Notes: generated by a model not told the origin, from the sequence alone. DNA of 64,000 nucleotides from Diphasiastrum complanatum (GCA_029204225.1 CM055093.1:21047701-21111700), one strand, 5' to 3'; shown: positions 12,945-24,260, counted from the stretch's first letter. A program made the numbers and translations.

Positions 12945-13700
12945 GTTAGAAGTGAGGAGGAGTGTTAAAAATATCACTTTCAACTTAATGTACTTTATAG
13001 ATCTTAAGATATTTTGATCTTGATAGGATCTCACACGTGTGGAGTCTGTTCCCACGTGTGAAAGAATGTACATAAGTCATTTTTATAAAGTTAGATTGAT
13101 TTTAGCTAGATCTACACTAGTGTGAAATTGACCTTTGAGTAGAATCTTGAAATTGGTCAAATTGGTCAAACTTTATGTAAATAGATTGGACTTCCATGTG
13201 AATGAGTTATTATTCACACATGTCAAGATACCATTCACATGTGTGGATAAGCTTCTAGATGATAGGATAGGAAGATTCCATTAGATCCTATTTTATTGGA
13301 GATATTCCTATAGCTATGGAAGACTAGCTTTTTGTTTTCTATCCAAAGAGAATAGTCAACTTTGGGAAATGAGCACATATAGCTCCCATTGGTGGATCTG
13401 GATGACTAGGCACTCTTCACACATGTGAAGGCTTGCTGGACAGTACACAGCTCGTGGATGTACTTGATCTATAAAGGGATCAACTAGATCAATGAGAAGT
13501 TGATCAGACATTGGCAATTTCTAGTTTTGCTTGTATTTTCTTCATTTGTCTTGTGTTTTTGTGATTGGAATGCATTTAATCTTGAGTATTCTACTCTTTG
13601 TTTACAGGACATACAGGTACTATCCTCCACACGTGTGAGGCCGCTCCTCTAAGATTTTAATCATTTGATCCATTGCTCTTGCTTAAATCATAGTGTACTA
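12945..13700 (+). repeat. LTR-like sequence preceded by a polypurine tract
   Basis: A purine run (agaagtgaggaggag, about 12948-12962) abuts tgttaaaaatatcac at 12963, as at the 3' LTR of a plus-strand element. The stretch holds several CACGTG/CACATGTG palindromes (13031, 13052, 13235, 13417, 13628). No partner LTR is in the window, and the right end is not defined. Confidence 0.4.
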
Positions 13701-13821
13701 CATCTAGATCAAGATCTAATACCTAAAACTTGATAGATCATTGGATTAAGCAATCACTACTCTTAATGATTGATTAGTACATTCATAATTGTCCTTTTTT
13801 TCTAAAAATTTGACATCTAGG

Positions 13822-14130
13822 AGGAGAGCATCAAAATGTCTTGTATGTTCCTTCAATGTCTAGAAACTTTTTGAGTGTGAGTCAATTGATTGACAATGCA
13901 ATGTCAAGTTTGATTGCAATGCCTCAGTTCATCATCAAATCTAGAAGGAGAGCAAACTATCAAAATGTCTTGTATGTTCCTTCAATGTCTAGAAACTTTT
14001 TGAGTGTGAGCCAATTGATTGACAATGGATGCAATGTCAATTCTGATTGCAATGTCTGCCTCATCATCAAGAAAGAAAATGTCATTGCCAAAGGGATTAG
14101 ATATGGTAGTTCTTTCAAACTCAATGTTTG
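13822..14130 (+). pseudogene. copia protease/pre-integrase fragment with in-frame 129-bp duplication
   Basis: The frame gives NVLYVPSMSRNFLSVSQLID twice, 43 codons apart, followed by NVIAKGIRYGSSFKLNV. This is the conserved strand after the copia protease that leads to the GAG-pre-integrase region (typically VLYVPxLxxNLLSVSQL...). The two DNA units (period 129 bp) differ at about one site over their first 68 bases, so the duplication is much younger than the fragment. No gag, integrase or RT follows, so it is a displaced piece. Confidence 0.85.
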
Positions 14131-14600
14131 TGTGAGAACTAATCACAATTTAAATGTGATGGTAGCCAAGGGAGTTCAAATCTTGAGTCCATGGATGTTG
14201 GCTTTGATGTTAGTGTCAAGAATGATGTTTCTTGTGAAAATGATTGTGTCTCTAATGATTTTGATGTCTAGGAGCTTGCAAGGATCAAGGAGGAGAAGAA
14301 GAAAGAGTGTCAAGGGTTGAGGAGGAGGTGTCTTCTTCTCAACTTGTGATTCCGAGAAGCTTCTCAAGAGGCAAGGCAAAGCGTATGTGGCTCACATTTC
14401 ATGAAAAGGACAAGAAAATTTTAGTTGGTATCTATCAGCTAATATATAGATTTACAAGTGTCGAGAAAAATATCTTACAAGCCTTTAATGCTATTTATGC
14501 TAGTCTTTGCATATGTACAAAGTTGGTAACCGCCAACTGCCTTTGGGATATTTGGTTGTTTAGTTGTTTTATGGTTGTTGTTATGTTGGCAACGTCGGTC
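14131..14600 (+). other. Unrecognised stretch with overlapping open frames
   Basis: Two overlapping frames (to 14320, and 14307-14639) continue past the copia fragment with Glu/Lys/Arg-rich text and a hydrophobic end. I find no family resemblance. They may be the continuation of a decayed element. Confidence 0.35.
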
Positions 14601-14918
14601 ATCCAATGTAGCAAAATGCGAAAAAGCCGAAAAACCTGAAGGTGCCCTTAGACTGAAGGTTTGTAACTCATGAAGGTGCCCTTACACTAAAGGTATGTAG
14701 ATCCCTAAGGCGCCCTTAGATTCAAGACAGCGAAGAAGGCGAAAAAGCCGAAAAGTGCCTTACACTAAAGGCAGAGAAGAAGACGAAGGTGCCTTAAACT
14801 AAAGACAGTGAAGAAGACAAAGGTGCCTTAGATTAAAAGTAGCAAAAAAGGTGAAAAAATGAGAAGGTGTCTTAAAAATGATTTCTAAGGCATTTTGGCC
14901 ACTTGGCCAGTGTTTCGT
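14600..14918 (+). repeat. Degenerate short tandem repeats, LTR-like
   Basis: Words such as gaaggtgcccttagactgaagg, gaagaaggcgaaaaagccg and aaggtgccttaaactaaag recur every 40-50 bases. The gcgaaaaagccg words also occur in the copia LTR at 24930-25460, so this is probably part of a related LTR. The gypsy LTR starts immediately to its right. Confidence 0.55.
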
Positions 14919-15747
14919 TGTTGGGGGTATTCCCAACAAAGTGTAAATAAATAAAATCCTCTAATAAAATGTGTTGCGAGGGCATGGCATCCTGCGTGTA
15001 TAAGCCCATGGCCCAATGAGCACGCAATTGAAGTTGTAAATAAAATAGACTTGACTTGGGCCTTGTAATTAAAATAAAACTAGAGGCCCAATGTCAATTT
15101 TAAACTTAGAGATCACTTTTTAGAGTTGGGTCCAAATTGGGACTCACAAGAATCTTGTGATTTCTAATGTACTTTTTGTGGACCCTTGGATCAAGTTGGG
15201 TCCAAGATGAATGGTTAGGATCATTGTGAATATTAGCCAATAAGATTGAGGGGCAAGAGCCTTCCCCATTTTATAAAAAAGCACCATTTGTACACTATTT
15301 CCATGCTTAATGAGAAGGAGGAAACTCTACCATTTTTTGGAAGAGAAGCATCCTCATTTGCTATTCACTACTTGCTAATGCTCTTGATTGTGTTTTCCAT
15401 TGCTTTCTATTTCCATGTTTATTGTTTGCCATAGTGAATGCTTTTCCATTAGCAAGCATAAGGACATTTGAGCTAACCTCCACCCTCACTCTCTATCTCT
15501 CTCTCTCTCTCTTTCTCTCTTCTCTTTTCAACCTCTTCTTTTCTATCCCTTCCCTTCACCCAAACTATGATGAATGTTAGTGTAGAGGAGTAGAGTTAAA
15601 GAGGAGTAGCATAGTGGTGAGTAGAGTTAAGGGAGAAAGTAGGAATTTAACTAAAAGTAGCATCTATGCATAGTTAGGCACCTATCCAGTGATCTAACCT
15701 TTGTTGACAGCGGAAGGGCTATACTATGAGAGATCATCGACCCCACA
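14919..15747 (+). repeat. 5' LTR of a Tat/Athila-like gypsy element
   Basis: 829 bp from tgttgggggtattcccaaca (an inverted repeat at the very tip) to ...gaccccaca, with the PBS one base further on. It contains a TATA-like attttataaaaaagc and a (CT)n-rich stretch (15480-15530). A related but diverged LTR seems to lie at 3040-4196. No 3' LTR partner is found downstream. Confidence 0.85.
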
Positions 15748-15748
15748 G

Positions 15749-15766
15749 TGGCGCCGTTGCTGGGGA
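15749..15766 (+). other. Primer-binding site for tRNA-Asp
   Basis: The text tggcgccgttgctgggga matches the 3' end of plant tRNA-Asp with one mismatch (gctgg for gccgg). This primer is characteristic of Athila/Tat-lineage gypsy elements and fixes the LTR end and the strand. Confidence 0.9.
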
Positions 15767-16833
15767 TAGATTTCCACTAACTAGTTTAGTTGCATTTTAG
15801 CTATTTTCTTGTTTTTTAGAGTAGTTTAGGTAAATTTTTGGGAGTTTAGAGTTAGTTTTCTGTATTCTTTTGTGTTTGGACTGTTCACAGCTATCGGAGC
15901 AGGTGTGAGAGGGTAGAGGAGGCCCTGAACAACCTCTAAGGGCTTGAAACCCAAACCAATCATCCAAAAAACTCAAAAAAACACACCAATCTGTATTTTG
16001 GAGGGAAATAGAGCCAAAAAAAACTCATCAGATTTTTATATCTCCAGAATTAGTGAGAATTAACCCTTGCATGACTAGCAGAAGCTCCAGGTACAGTCCC
16101 AGACCTGCATAGAAGCCTGCGAGAGTTAGTTTCAAGTAGATTGTAAAAATCAGAGAAAAATCATAAAAAAATCAAAAAACCATTAAAAAAATCCAAAAAA
16201 ATTCAAATCTTCATAAGAACTCTCGTAGAGCCCTCTGAAGTTCCATCTCGGTGAGACCAAGACACAGAGAAGCTTGCGAGAGTTAGTTTCATGATTAAGT
16301 GTCTGTGCGAGAGTTCTCAGTGAAAAAAAGACGGGAAAGTACTAGTGAACCCTCGCAGACAGTGAAATTTTCAGTTCCAGTGATCAAGAACTCTCGTAGA
16401 GGACTTTGAAATTCCATCTCATTGAGACCAGGACATAGAAGAGCTTGCAAGAGCTAGTTTGATTCCAATGAGCAGAAAATTGGATTTAAGTGCAAAAAAA
16501 TCACTAAAAAGTGAAGATCCAGCAAATCCCTTCAGTAAGAACTCTCGCAGACCCTCTCAATCAATTCAGAATGTCAAATTACATCAGTGATGAAGCCTGT
16601 GAGAGTTAGTATGAAGATCTGGTGAAGATCAAGCACAAAAAGTGATTTTGAACCCTCATAGACAGTGAAATTTTCACTTCTTGCGAGAGTTAAGTCTTGC
16701 AGAAAATTCTACAGTGCGATCTGACCTAGATCCAGCTATTGTGAAGCTTGCGAGAGTTACTTCCCAAGGATCTGAAAGATATCAAGTTTTTTACCTACAA
16801 AAACAGCTAAAGAACCCCCGCACAAGATAACCC
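15767..16833 (+). repeat. Gypsy leader with diverged internal repeats
   Basis: About 1 kb of non-coding leader. Units beginning gaactctcgtagag/cagac and containing gaccaggaca and gcttgcgagagttagttt recur at about 16217, 16386 and 16537 (spacings about 169 and 151 bases), with further partial copies. Similar ctctcgcagag text is found again at 23380-23460. Confidence 0.65.
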
Positions 16834-18527
16834 TTGCAAACCAGATTAGTGGAAAGATCTGCATCAGATCCAGCTACTGTCAAAATCTCAGGTCAATCAG
16901 TGCAAGGAGAAAAAAGTTATCAAGGAAAAACCATCGCAAAAGGCCTAAAATTCATTCTAGCCGATCAGATCGATCAGATCCTTGAAGATCCAGATTGCAT
17001 CCTATTGTATAAGCAAGATCCAATCACTTTGGAATCCATCATCGGATGAATCTGAGATCGGGATGATCAATAGCACGAAGGATAGCAAATCAGGCACCAC
17101 ACCTTCCCAAATTGGCAGTTGTGCAACAAGAGGCAAAATCGGAACCAACACCAATGGATCCAATGGGCCAACCTGTACCTGTCGCACCCTTGCATGCAGT
17201 TCGGAGAGCACCACGGATGGAGATACCAAAATACGACGGATCCTCGGATCCCATCCGATTCCTCCAAATCTATGAGCAAGCTTGTGAAATCTACGACGAA
17301 CGAACACCTGCGGAGAAGCTGATGCTATTCCCTATGTCCTTACTTGCAATGGCTCGGAATTGGTTTTTCAACTTGTCAGAGGAAGAGAAATCCACCTAGG
17401 AAGCGGTTAAAGCGGCTCTCATTACGCGCTTAAAACCAAGAAAGTTTCTGGAAGACCTGTTTCTGCTGCTAAGCAAAGTCAAGATGGGAAAACGAGAAAG
17501 GGTCCGGGATTATATTGAATGGGTCAGACATCTACGATCCGAGTGCAGTGCAGCCCTGACTCCCGATCATGCGGTGATCATGTGGTTCCTAGTCAGATTA
17601 CCACGAAGCATCAGAAGAGAACTGAAAAGACGAGAGCAGTACGCTACTCTGCAAGAAGCTATGGAAGATGCCATCAGGGAAGAGGATGAGAGATCTGATG
17701 ACAAATATCCTTCCACCCACATTCCTACTCCCTCGATCGCATCATCATCATCAAATGCATCTGTTCTATCCACAGAACTATTGTTGGAGCAAATGACAAA
17801 ATTACACAAACAGCAGATGGAGCAACTTACGGCACAGTTTGACCAGAAACTGAAGGCCTTACAAGGAACTGTAGCAGTAACTCCACATCAATCGGAACCA
17901 ACCCAGCTGCAGTATCCTCGACGAGAAAATGTATGGTGTTCAGTATGCACGCAAAACCATACAACAAACGAGTGTCCAATCCTAAAGCAAAATCTGAGAC
18001 TGACACATAGATTCTGCCATCTGTGCAATGCAACATCGCACGATACGACATTTTGCTTGTTTAACCCCAGGGTTGTTCAATAGAAGAGAGGTCCTTATCA
18101 GACTTATTATCCTTATCATCAAGGGGCACCTAACGCGGCACCAAGGTACGGCGCACCCAATCAACCACAACGCATGGCCTTACCTGCTCCACCAGGGCCA
18201 GCCAATCAAAAAGTGGCCCATGTAAACCTGACAGCAGCAGAACAACAATTGCAAATGTCACCTCAACCTGAGCAGCAGCAGTAGTACGGACCAGATGAAC
18301 CATTTATGGATCCTGTCATAAATGAATATGTATCAGCCTATGCAGCTCAAACTCAACGTCAAGGTGGAAGAAATTACGGCTGCTACGGGTGCGGCGAGGG
18401 ACACAGAATTGCCAAATGTCCCTACAAAGGACAATATACAACCTCCTGCTGGGATTGCGGTTATGTACATTGTTTCAAGAATTGTCCATTTAAACCTGGA
18501 ACCAGAATGGGCTGCCGACATTGTTGA
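16834..18527 (+). pseudogene. Gypsy gag (capsid and CCHC knuckles), frameshifted
   Basis: The capsid portion reads IPKYDGSSDPIRFLQIYEQA and LFPMSLLAMARNWFFNLSEE (17220-17390, a retrotransposon gag fold). It continues in another frame as YIEWVRHLRSECSAALTPDH and LVRLPRSIRRELKRREQYA (17510-17640). Cys/His knuckles follow: CSVCTQNHTTNECPI, CHLCNATSHDTTFCLF, and in the last frame CYGCGEGHRIAKC and CWDCGYVHCFKNC (18380-18490). A stop near 17398, one near 18083 and changes of frame between pieces show it is dead. The first open frame (16834-17049) may be the gag N-terminus. Confidence 0.88.
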
Positions 18528-19394
18528 ATATCTAATGCAGGGCCAACCAGACAAATCACTACCAAAGGCGGAACAGTGGAAATTGATCTTGAAACCTAGA
18601 CCTTATCAGCTGATTGTCGGCCAGTTGTACCGAAGAAGTCCAGACGAAATTCTTCGACGGTGTATTCTTCCTCATGAGACCACCCAGATCATTTCACTTT
18701 CACATGAAGGCACGGGTGGAGGTCATTTTGCATCTGACATTACAGTTCGCAAGATCCTGCAATCAGGATGTTGGTGGCCAACGATTCATAAAGACACAGA
18801 GGAATACTTGAAAAAGTGTGATGTGTGCCAAAGGGCAAGAAGACCAACGAGATTGAACTATGATCTACTGCACCCAATCTTAGCCCAAGCACCGTTCAAA
18901 AAATGGGGATTGGATTATATTGGTCCAATTCACCCTGCAGCGAGGAGTTCCCAGGCTCGCTACATAATCGTAGCCACAGACTACCTCACCAAATGGGTTG
19001 AAGCCAAGGCAGTACGAGTAGCAGACGCTAGGACCACTACCAAGTTCCTTTATGAAAATATCATTGTGTGCTTCGGGTGCCCGGTGGAACTAGTCAGTGA
19101 TCGCGGAAGCCATTTCATCAACGAGACCATCAAGGTCATGTTGGAGAAATTCTTCGTGATCCACATAACCAGTACGCCTTATTATCGTCTTGGTAATGGG
19201 CAAGCAGAATCATCCAATAAGATCCTATGTAGCGTGCTCACGAAAAAAGTTGAAGCTAGCAGATCAGATTGGGAACACAAGTTGCATGCTGCACTGTGGG
19301 CATTTAGGACAGCATATAAAGGGAGCACCGATCAAACACCCTTCCAATTGGTATATGGTCAGGATGTTGTGATGCCAGTAGAGTTTATTGCACT
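18528..19394 (+). pseudogene. Gypsy integrase fused to gag by internal deletion
   Basis: Directly after the gag knuckles the frame runs into an RNase H/integrase boundary (AEQWKLILKPRPYQLIVGQL). It continues through the HHCC zinc domain (H-E-G...GGHFASDITVRKIL...CDVCQRAR) and the DDE core: WGLDYIGPIH (first Asp), ELVSDRGSHFINE (second Asp) and GNGQAESSNKILC (Glu). It stops at VYGQDVVMPVEFIAL, where copia LTR-like sequence begins. Protease, RT and RNase H, about 2 kb in an intact element, are absent. The integrase core itself is nearly open over 300 codons. Confidence 0.9.
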
Positions 19395-20056
19395 TGTTTA
19401 TGCTATCTTGAATACTGAGATGGTATTCACTATATACATAAATTTCACAGGCGTGCAGATGAAGAATGTACAAAAGTGGTTGTGCCGTCTGTAGGAGATC
19501 ATGAAAGCTATTGTTGTTGTCAAATCTGATTGCATAGTGCATAGAACGGGCATGAAGAGACTGCGATGTCGGGCTTCGCCAAAAATAATGTTGGTGAAAA
19601 TGCGAAAATTGAGACACCCTTTGGCCTTTGGCCTTGTCATTAACTAAGGGCAACCTGTGCTCTTTTAAAGGCAAGTGTTGCTTTTTTAGAGGCAAGTTTT
19701 TGCTTGTCATAAAATGCGTGTAAAAATATAGTGTCGCATTTTTTGTCTTTTTTGCTGTCATCAAATACATGCAAAAATGCAGTGTCGCATCTTGTCATAA
19801 GATGCGTGTAAAAGTGCAATGTCGCATTTTTCATTTGTTCAATTTTACTTGTAAATATGCAAGCTGTGCAACTGTCGCATTTTTCGCCTGTCATAAATAG
19901 TGAATAAAAATGCAGACTGTTGCAATTGTCGTCTTTTTCACCTATCTTATTTACGTGTAAATATGCATACTGTGGAACAACACAAGTAAAATACAGCAGC
20001 ATGAATGGAGGCAAATTAACATAGGTTTTAGGAGAGTAGAGGAAATAAATCCAACA
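19395..20056 (-). repeat. 3' LTR of copia B (left end uncertain)
   Basis: The element-sense start TGTTGGATTTATTTCC at 20056 follows a purine tract, so this is a 3' LTR on the minus strand. It holds units of roughly 50 bases containing aaatgcgtgtaaaaat and gtgtcgcattttt (19690-19960), partly self-complementary. The gypsy integrase frame ends at its left side, so the LTR or its truncation marks the junction. Open frames over it are spurious. Confidence 0.65.
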
Positions 20057-20067
20057 TCCCCCCTTAA
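20057..20067 (-). promoter_or_regulatory. Polypurine tract of copia B
   Basis: On the minus strand the text ATTAAGGGGGGA precedes the TG of the LTR. It marks the end of the copia B internal region. Confidence 0.75.
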
Positions 20068-21146
20068 TCTGGATCCGTGAATGCCTTGATCTTCAGACTA
20101 AGCAATGCACAAAACATGTTGTGTGCATTAACACTTAATGCCTTTGTAAATATATTTGCAACCATGTCCTGCGTTCTACAGTACGTTAAGCTTACCTCCT
20201 TGTTGAGAAGCTTGCCCTTGATATAGTGATATCGGATCTCAATGTGCTTACTCCTAGAGTGAAATCTAGGGTTCGCTGATAAGGCAATAGCACTATGATT
20301 ATCACATAATATGATAGTAGGGTTGTATATATCCAAACTAATGTCTCATAGTAAATTTCTCAATCAAAATGCTTCTTTAAAAGACTAAGAAGAAGAAACG
20401 TATTCTACCTCTGTAGATGAAAGAGTGATAGAGGTTTGCTTACGACCATTCTATGAGATAGGACCGTCGTTGAAGAAGAATGTAAATCTAGATGTGGACT
20501 TACGATTGTCTACATCTCCTCCCCAGCTTGTATCAGAATATCCACTGAACCAATGAAGATTGTTGTTGTTGACTTCTCCATAGCAGATGCACTAGTCCAT
20601 GGTAGATCGAATATACTTCATGACTCTTATGAGAGCCTTCCAATGAGTAATGTCAGGATTAGCCATAAATTGGCTGAGTGAGCTTACTACAAAAGAGATG
20701 TTAGGTCTTGTACAGACCGTTGCGTGCATGAGAGATCCAAGTATCGATTGATAAAGATACTCTCTCATCTGCTCCTCTTTCTGCTTGATTTGAGGGCATT
20801 GGTCCCTTGACATATGCAGGCCTGGATCCATCGGTGAGTGAGCTAACTTACAGTTTATCAGATCTGCTAAGGACATTATGAAGATACCTTTGTTGAGTGA
20901 TATAAATCAATCTTTTCGCTTTGTCTCAGTGGATTTGAATGCCCAGACAAAAGTGAGCTTCACCCAGGTCAGTCATGTCGAACTCAGAAAATAGCATCTG
21001 TTTAGCATCCTTAACTAAAATGGTATTGTTGTTGAAAAGCAACGTATCATCCACATATAAGGTGATGACAATGAAGGATTGTTGCACCGACTTGGAATAG
21101 ACGTTGCAATCAGTAGTGTTTGGTTGGAAACCTTGTTGGATGAGAA
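20068..21146 (-). pseudogene. copia B RT and RNase H fragment
   Basis: From the right, the minus strand encodes LIQQGFQPNTTDCNVYSKS and LYVDDTLLFNNN (about 21060), LGEAHFCLGIQI, the RT C-terminus YQSILGSLMHATVCTRPNIS (20800-20700), then RNase H with ILCDNHSAIALSANPRFHSR and KHIEIRYHYIK (20310-20210). Two or more stops and shifts separate them. The fragment is cut at 21146 by the LTR of a plus-strand copia. Gag, integrase and the first half of RT are missing. Confidence 0.88.
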
Positions 21147-22142
21147 TGAAAAAACAAAATATTCCTAACTACAAAGCTTTGCTAGCTTTCAGCCCTCAGC
21201 CTAACGAAGATGTTCGCGAACACGAAAGTCAGGAGACACGAAGCACGAAAAGTTTTGCGAACTTGAAAGTGAAAGAAAACGAAGATGAACGGTTCACGAA
21301 CTTGAAAGTCAAAGCAGACGAAGACGAACAGTTTGTGAACTCAAAAGACTCACAAACGAGAATCATTTGTGGTCCAGTACGAGACAAGGCAAACGACCAA
21401 AACGAAACCTTCTCCTGCCCTCCCCGCTCCAGAGAGTACTAGCGAGATCATGCAATTACCTAGAAGTACATAAATCTGATGGCATGATGTCAGCAGATAC
21501 ATTTTAGGTCATGGCTAATCTGCCACTCTTATATTTCCCTGATTAGTTGTAGATGTTTAATCACTCTAATCTTAGATTTACATAGAGCGACTATACTTAC
21601 TGGATGTTACTTGACATATAGATCAACAGAGTACACATACAGTCTAAGGTAGTAGTCTGATGCAAGAAGGCAATCAACACAAAAAATACAGAATACATGT
21701 CCGCCTACGTGCGAAGACAATTCTGTCTAGGATCTGTAGATCCAACTGTCCGCTGGTAAAACGAGACGATTGCTCGTGAGAGAACTATGTTTCTCCCACG
21801 CCAACGCACTACGTGGATTTGCATGCAGTGCTTGAAGAAATCAGAGAAAGATCTATATAGATGATTTTCTTGTTGTGTCTGATCTCGAATGCTAATGTCG
21901 TTTGCTGTTTATTTGTGTGTCTAAGTTTTCTTGTTCATTTGAATTCCGCACCTTGGTTGAAACTATGTTGAATGCTGCATTAATTTTATAAACATAGATC
22001 AGTAGTGCCTGACTACACTCTGGAGAACTGTAGGAGTGATTCAGCTGGCAGTGTCCAGCAATCGCATCCGAACTCCATCCGAGGGCAAGAGAGTTGTGGT
22101 TCCTTCTCAAAAGCTTCGCGACTGCGATCTTGATTCCCTTCA
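21147..22142 (+). repeat. 5' LTR of a plus-strand copia A relative
   Basis: 996 bp from tgaaaaaacaaaat to ...gattcccttca. It aligns with the reverse complement of the copia A LTRs: the ggctaatctgccactctt, gattagttgtagatg, gaatacatgtccgcct and tctcccacgccaac blocks are shared. The alignment is patchy, so it is a different subfamily or old copy. The frame 21104-21442 (Glu/Lys/Asn-rich) lies inside it and is spurious. Confidence 0.82.
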
Positions 22143-22143
22143 G

Positions 22144-22155
22144 TGGCATCAAAGC
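22144..22155 (+). other. Primer-binding site, two mismatches to initiator tRNA-Met type
   Basis: tggcatcaaagc lies one base after the LTR end, where tggtatcagagc would be expected. It confirms the LTR boundary and strand. Confidence 0.75.
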
Positions 22156-22258
22156 GAATCATCCTATCATATTCTGACATAGCCAAGAAGCTAGCAGATC
22201 CAGGAGGCCAAACATTCAAACAAACAACCATCAACAAGGGAACAGACTCCAAGAAGCA

Positions 22259-22942
22259 ATGGCTTCAATCAGCAGCATGCATAGCAAGATCTGCACAATA
22301 CTTGATTCTTCAAGATCTAACTTTCTAGCCTGGAAAGTTAAGACATCACTCATACTCAAGGGTGAAGGACTATTCCCCTGGGTGGATGGCACAGAAGAAA
22401 TGCCTACGACAATAGGCAAGGAGCTACGTGAATGGAGGGAGAAAAACGACAAGGCAGTAGCCTTGCTATCATCTTCCATCGAAGATAGTCTCACACTTGA
22501 CCTGGCTACACTCTCCAAAGCTAAGGAGATGTGGGATGCATTACTCACCAGATTTCAGACAAAATCAAGAAGTCAAATCATGATGCTGGAGAATCAGCTG
22601 ATGAATTTGCAGTGGGATGGAAAAGACCTCACTTCTTTTGTAAGAAAGATGAAGGATCTATTTCTGTCACAACATAACTTTGGAGCAGAGAACGTTGTGT
22701 CAGTTGAGAAGCAGCTCACGTACCTGTTGAGAACCTTACCCAGATCATTCCAGACGACAAGAATCCTGATCGCGAAAGATCCCACCATGCACCTCAAAAA
22801 GGCGATTGTCAAGATTCGAGAGGAAGTCGAGGCCAGAGAACATCTTGATCACAAAGATGGTTATGACCAAGCCCTCTATGGCAACAAAGAAAAATCCAAG
22901 AAGCAGTTTAGGGAGGTCGAAACAACAAGGTGCAGACAATAA
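22259..22942 (+). pseudogene. copia gag, nearly intact (family A relative)
   Basis: A 227-codon frame opens with MASISSMHSKICTILDSS. It reads SNFLAWKVKTSLILKGEGLF, ALLSSSIEDSLTLDLATLS and KAKEMWDALLTRFQTKS, then a C-terminal half with MKDLFLSQHNFGAENVVSVE and LTYLLRTLPRSFQTTRIL. This is a copia capsid-type gag, closely matching the broken minus-strand gag at 9740-10700. The reading frame shifts at about 22900 so that the zinc knuckles lie in the next frame. The whole capsid part is open, and the start is the first Met after the PBS leader. Confidence 0.9.
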
Positions 22943-23355
22943 GACTTGCGTGAAATGTAGAAGAGATGGGCATACAATAGATACATACTGGCTCAATCCC
23001 AAGATTGAGTGTATCCATTGCCATAAGAAGGGTCACGTAGCCATGGATTGCCGCCAAAACCTGAGAAACAAATCAGCACAAAATAGACATGAGAACAACA
23101 ATAGTTCATCCTATGTCGAGGAGCCCAAGAGCTCAAAAATGGGCGAAGAAAGAACAAACAAAAACTGTTTGACCGCCTATATCTGTGAAGACGTGTGTGC
23201 AGCATCAACATCTGACACACACGAGGTGATTCTAGACTCAAGAGCCACCTCACACTTCGTGACATCAAGACGAATAATGTCCGATTTCAGAAGTGCAGAT
23301 CCCTCAAGATTCATAGTTCTTGGAGATGGATCTAGACATCAAGTGAACGAGTTGA
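22900..23355 (+). pseudogene. copia zinc knuckles and protease, truncated
   Basis: In the frame next to gag: CVKCRRDGHTIDTYWLNP and CIHCHKKGHVAMDCRQ (two knuckles; in the first the last Cys is Tyr), a Ser/Asn-rich linker, then the protease start VILDSRATSHFVTSRRIMS and SRFIVLGDGSRHQVN. The catalytic DSGA has Arg for Gly, which should abolish activity. Copia-like text stops near 23355 and gypsy-like leader or 3' UTR text follows, so everything from the protease core onward is lost. Confidence 0.88.
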
Positions 23356-23899
23356 TCTTGATGCTTTGCGAGGGTTCTGAAAATTCTGCTTCTGGGAACT
23401 TTTGCATACACTAAAAGATGATGATTCCTCCATCATAAACTCTCGCAGAGATTTTCATAGATGCATCTAGGTCAGAACTGGTGACTGTCCAATTTTCAAG
23501 AGCTATCTCCCAGGGGATCTCAAAAAATCATGAAAAAAGTGCTCCTTCAGATGGTTTTTTTTTTTTACGAGATCTCGAGATTTTCTGATTTTTAACTTTT
23601 GTAAACTGGTAATTAGCTTCATCCAGGCTTGATTTGACTATTGGTAGTGCTTTGGAATTTTTGATGGATTCTTGGTAGTAGATCCCTCAGTCAATCTAAT
23701 GATCTGCTTCCTTTTTGACCTTATCAAGTTCTGGATCCTCCTTGGATTTGATGGATTTCCCCGATCTTGCCAGATCTGGTTGAATCTTGATGGATTTAGC
23801 TTGATTTGGCTTGATCTCCTTAGATCTAGCGGTGATGGCTGAGCAGATTAGCTTTCTGTAACGTGCCACCTCCAATCTGGATCTGTCTTTCTGTGGTGG
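23356..23899. other. Non-coding gypsy-like UTR fragment
   Basis: It contains gcgagggttctg and aaactctcgcagag words like those of the gypsy leader at 16200-16650, then T/G-rich text with repeated ttggatttgatgg and cttgatttgg words. Next to it on the minus strand lies the gypsy integrase C-terminus, whose 3' UTR this could be. Strand assignment is uncertain. Confidence 0.4.
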
Positions 23900-24260
23900 C
23901 TAGTACTTGTGCAACCGAGTACCGTTGATGGGTGTGTCGAAGGGCGTCCCATCAAGTTGTTCTAAGTTCACGGTCCCATGATTAAGAATTTCTTTGATCC
24001 TATAAGGACCTTCGCCCATGAATTTTAACTTCCCCTTAATCGCCTTGGTTTTATACATCAGGACCAGATCTCCTGAACTAAGATCCTTCTTTTGTAATTT
24101 GCGATCATGCCAAGCCTTGCGTCTTTTCTTTTCCGCTGCCAGTACATGCACAACTAGTAAGCGTATTTCACAGAGTTTATGCAGAGCTTCGTGGCGTAGC
24201 TATAGAGATTTGGACTCATTAAGACGTTGCGCGGTGGCAATCCTTAATGATGAAAGCGAA
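23900..24260 (-). pseudogene. Gypsy integrase C-terminal (GPY/F-like) fragment
   Basis: The minus strand reads RLNESKSL, a stop, then LRHEALHKLCEIRLLVVHVL, KKRRKAWHDRKLQKKDLSSG, GDLVLMYKTKAIKGKLKF, GEGPYRIKEILNHGTVNLEQ and ends NGTRLHKY. The D-LVL-Y, K-KGK, W/GEGPY and V-L order is the integrase C-terminal domain of gypsy elements, which follows the DDE core and binds DNA. It lacks the core, so it is a remnant. Its text would fit the missing end of the gypsy element at 14919-19394, but it is in the opposite orientation. Confidence 0.85.

Noticed and set aside
14600-14900. Regularly spaced short repeats resembling a CRISPR array
   Set aside because: The repeats are degenerate, the spacers share sequence with the repeats, and the context is plant LTR retrotransposons.
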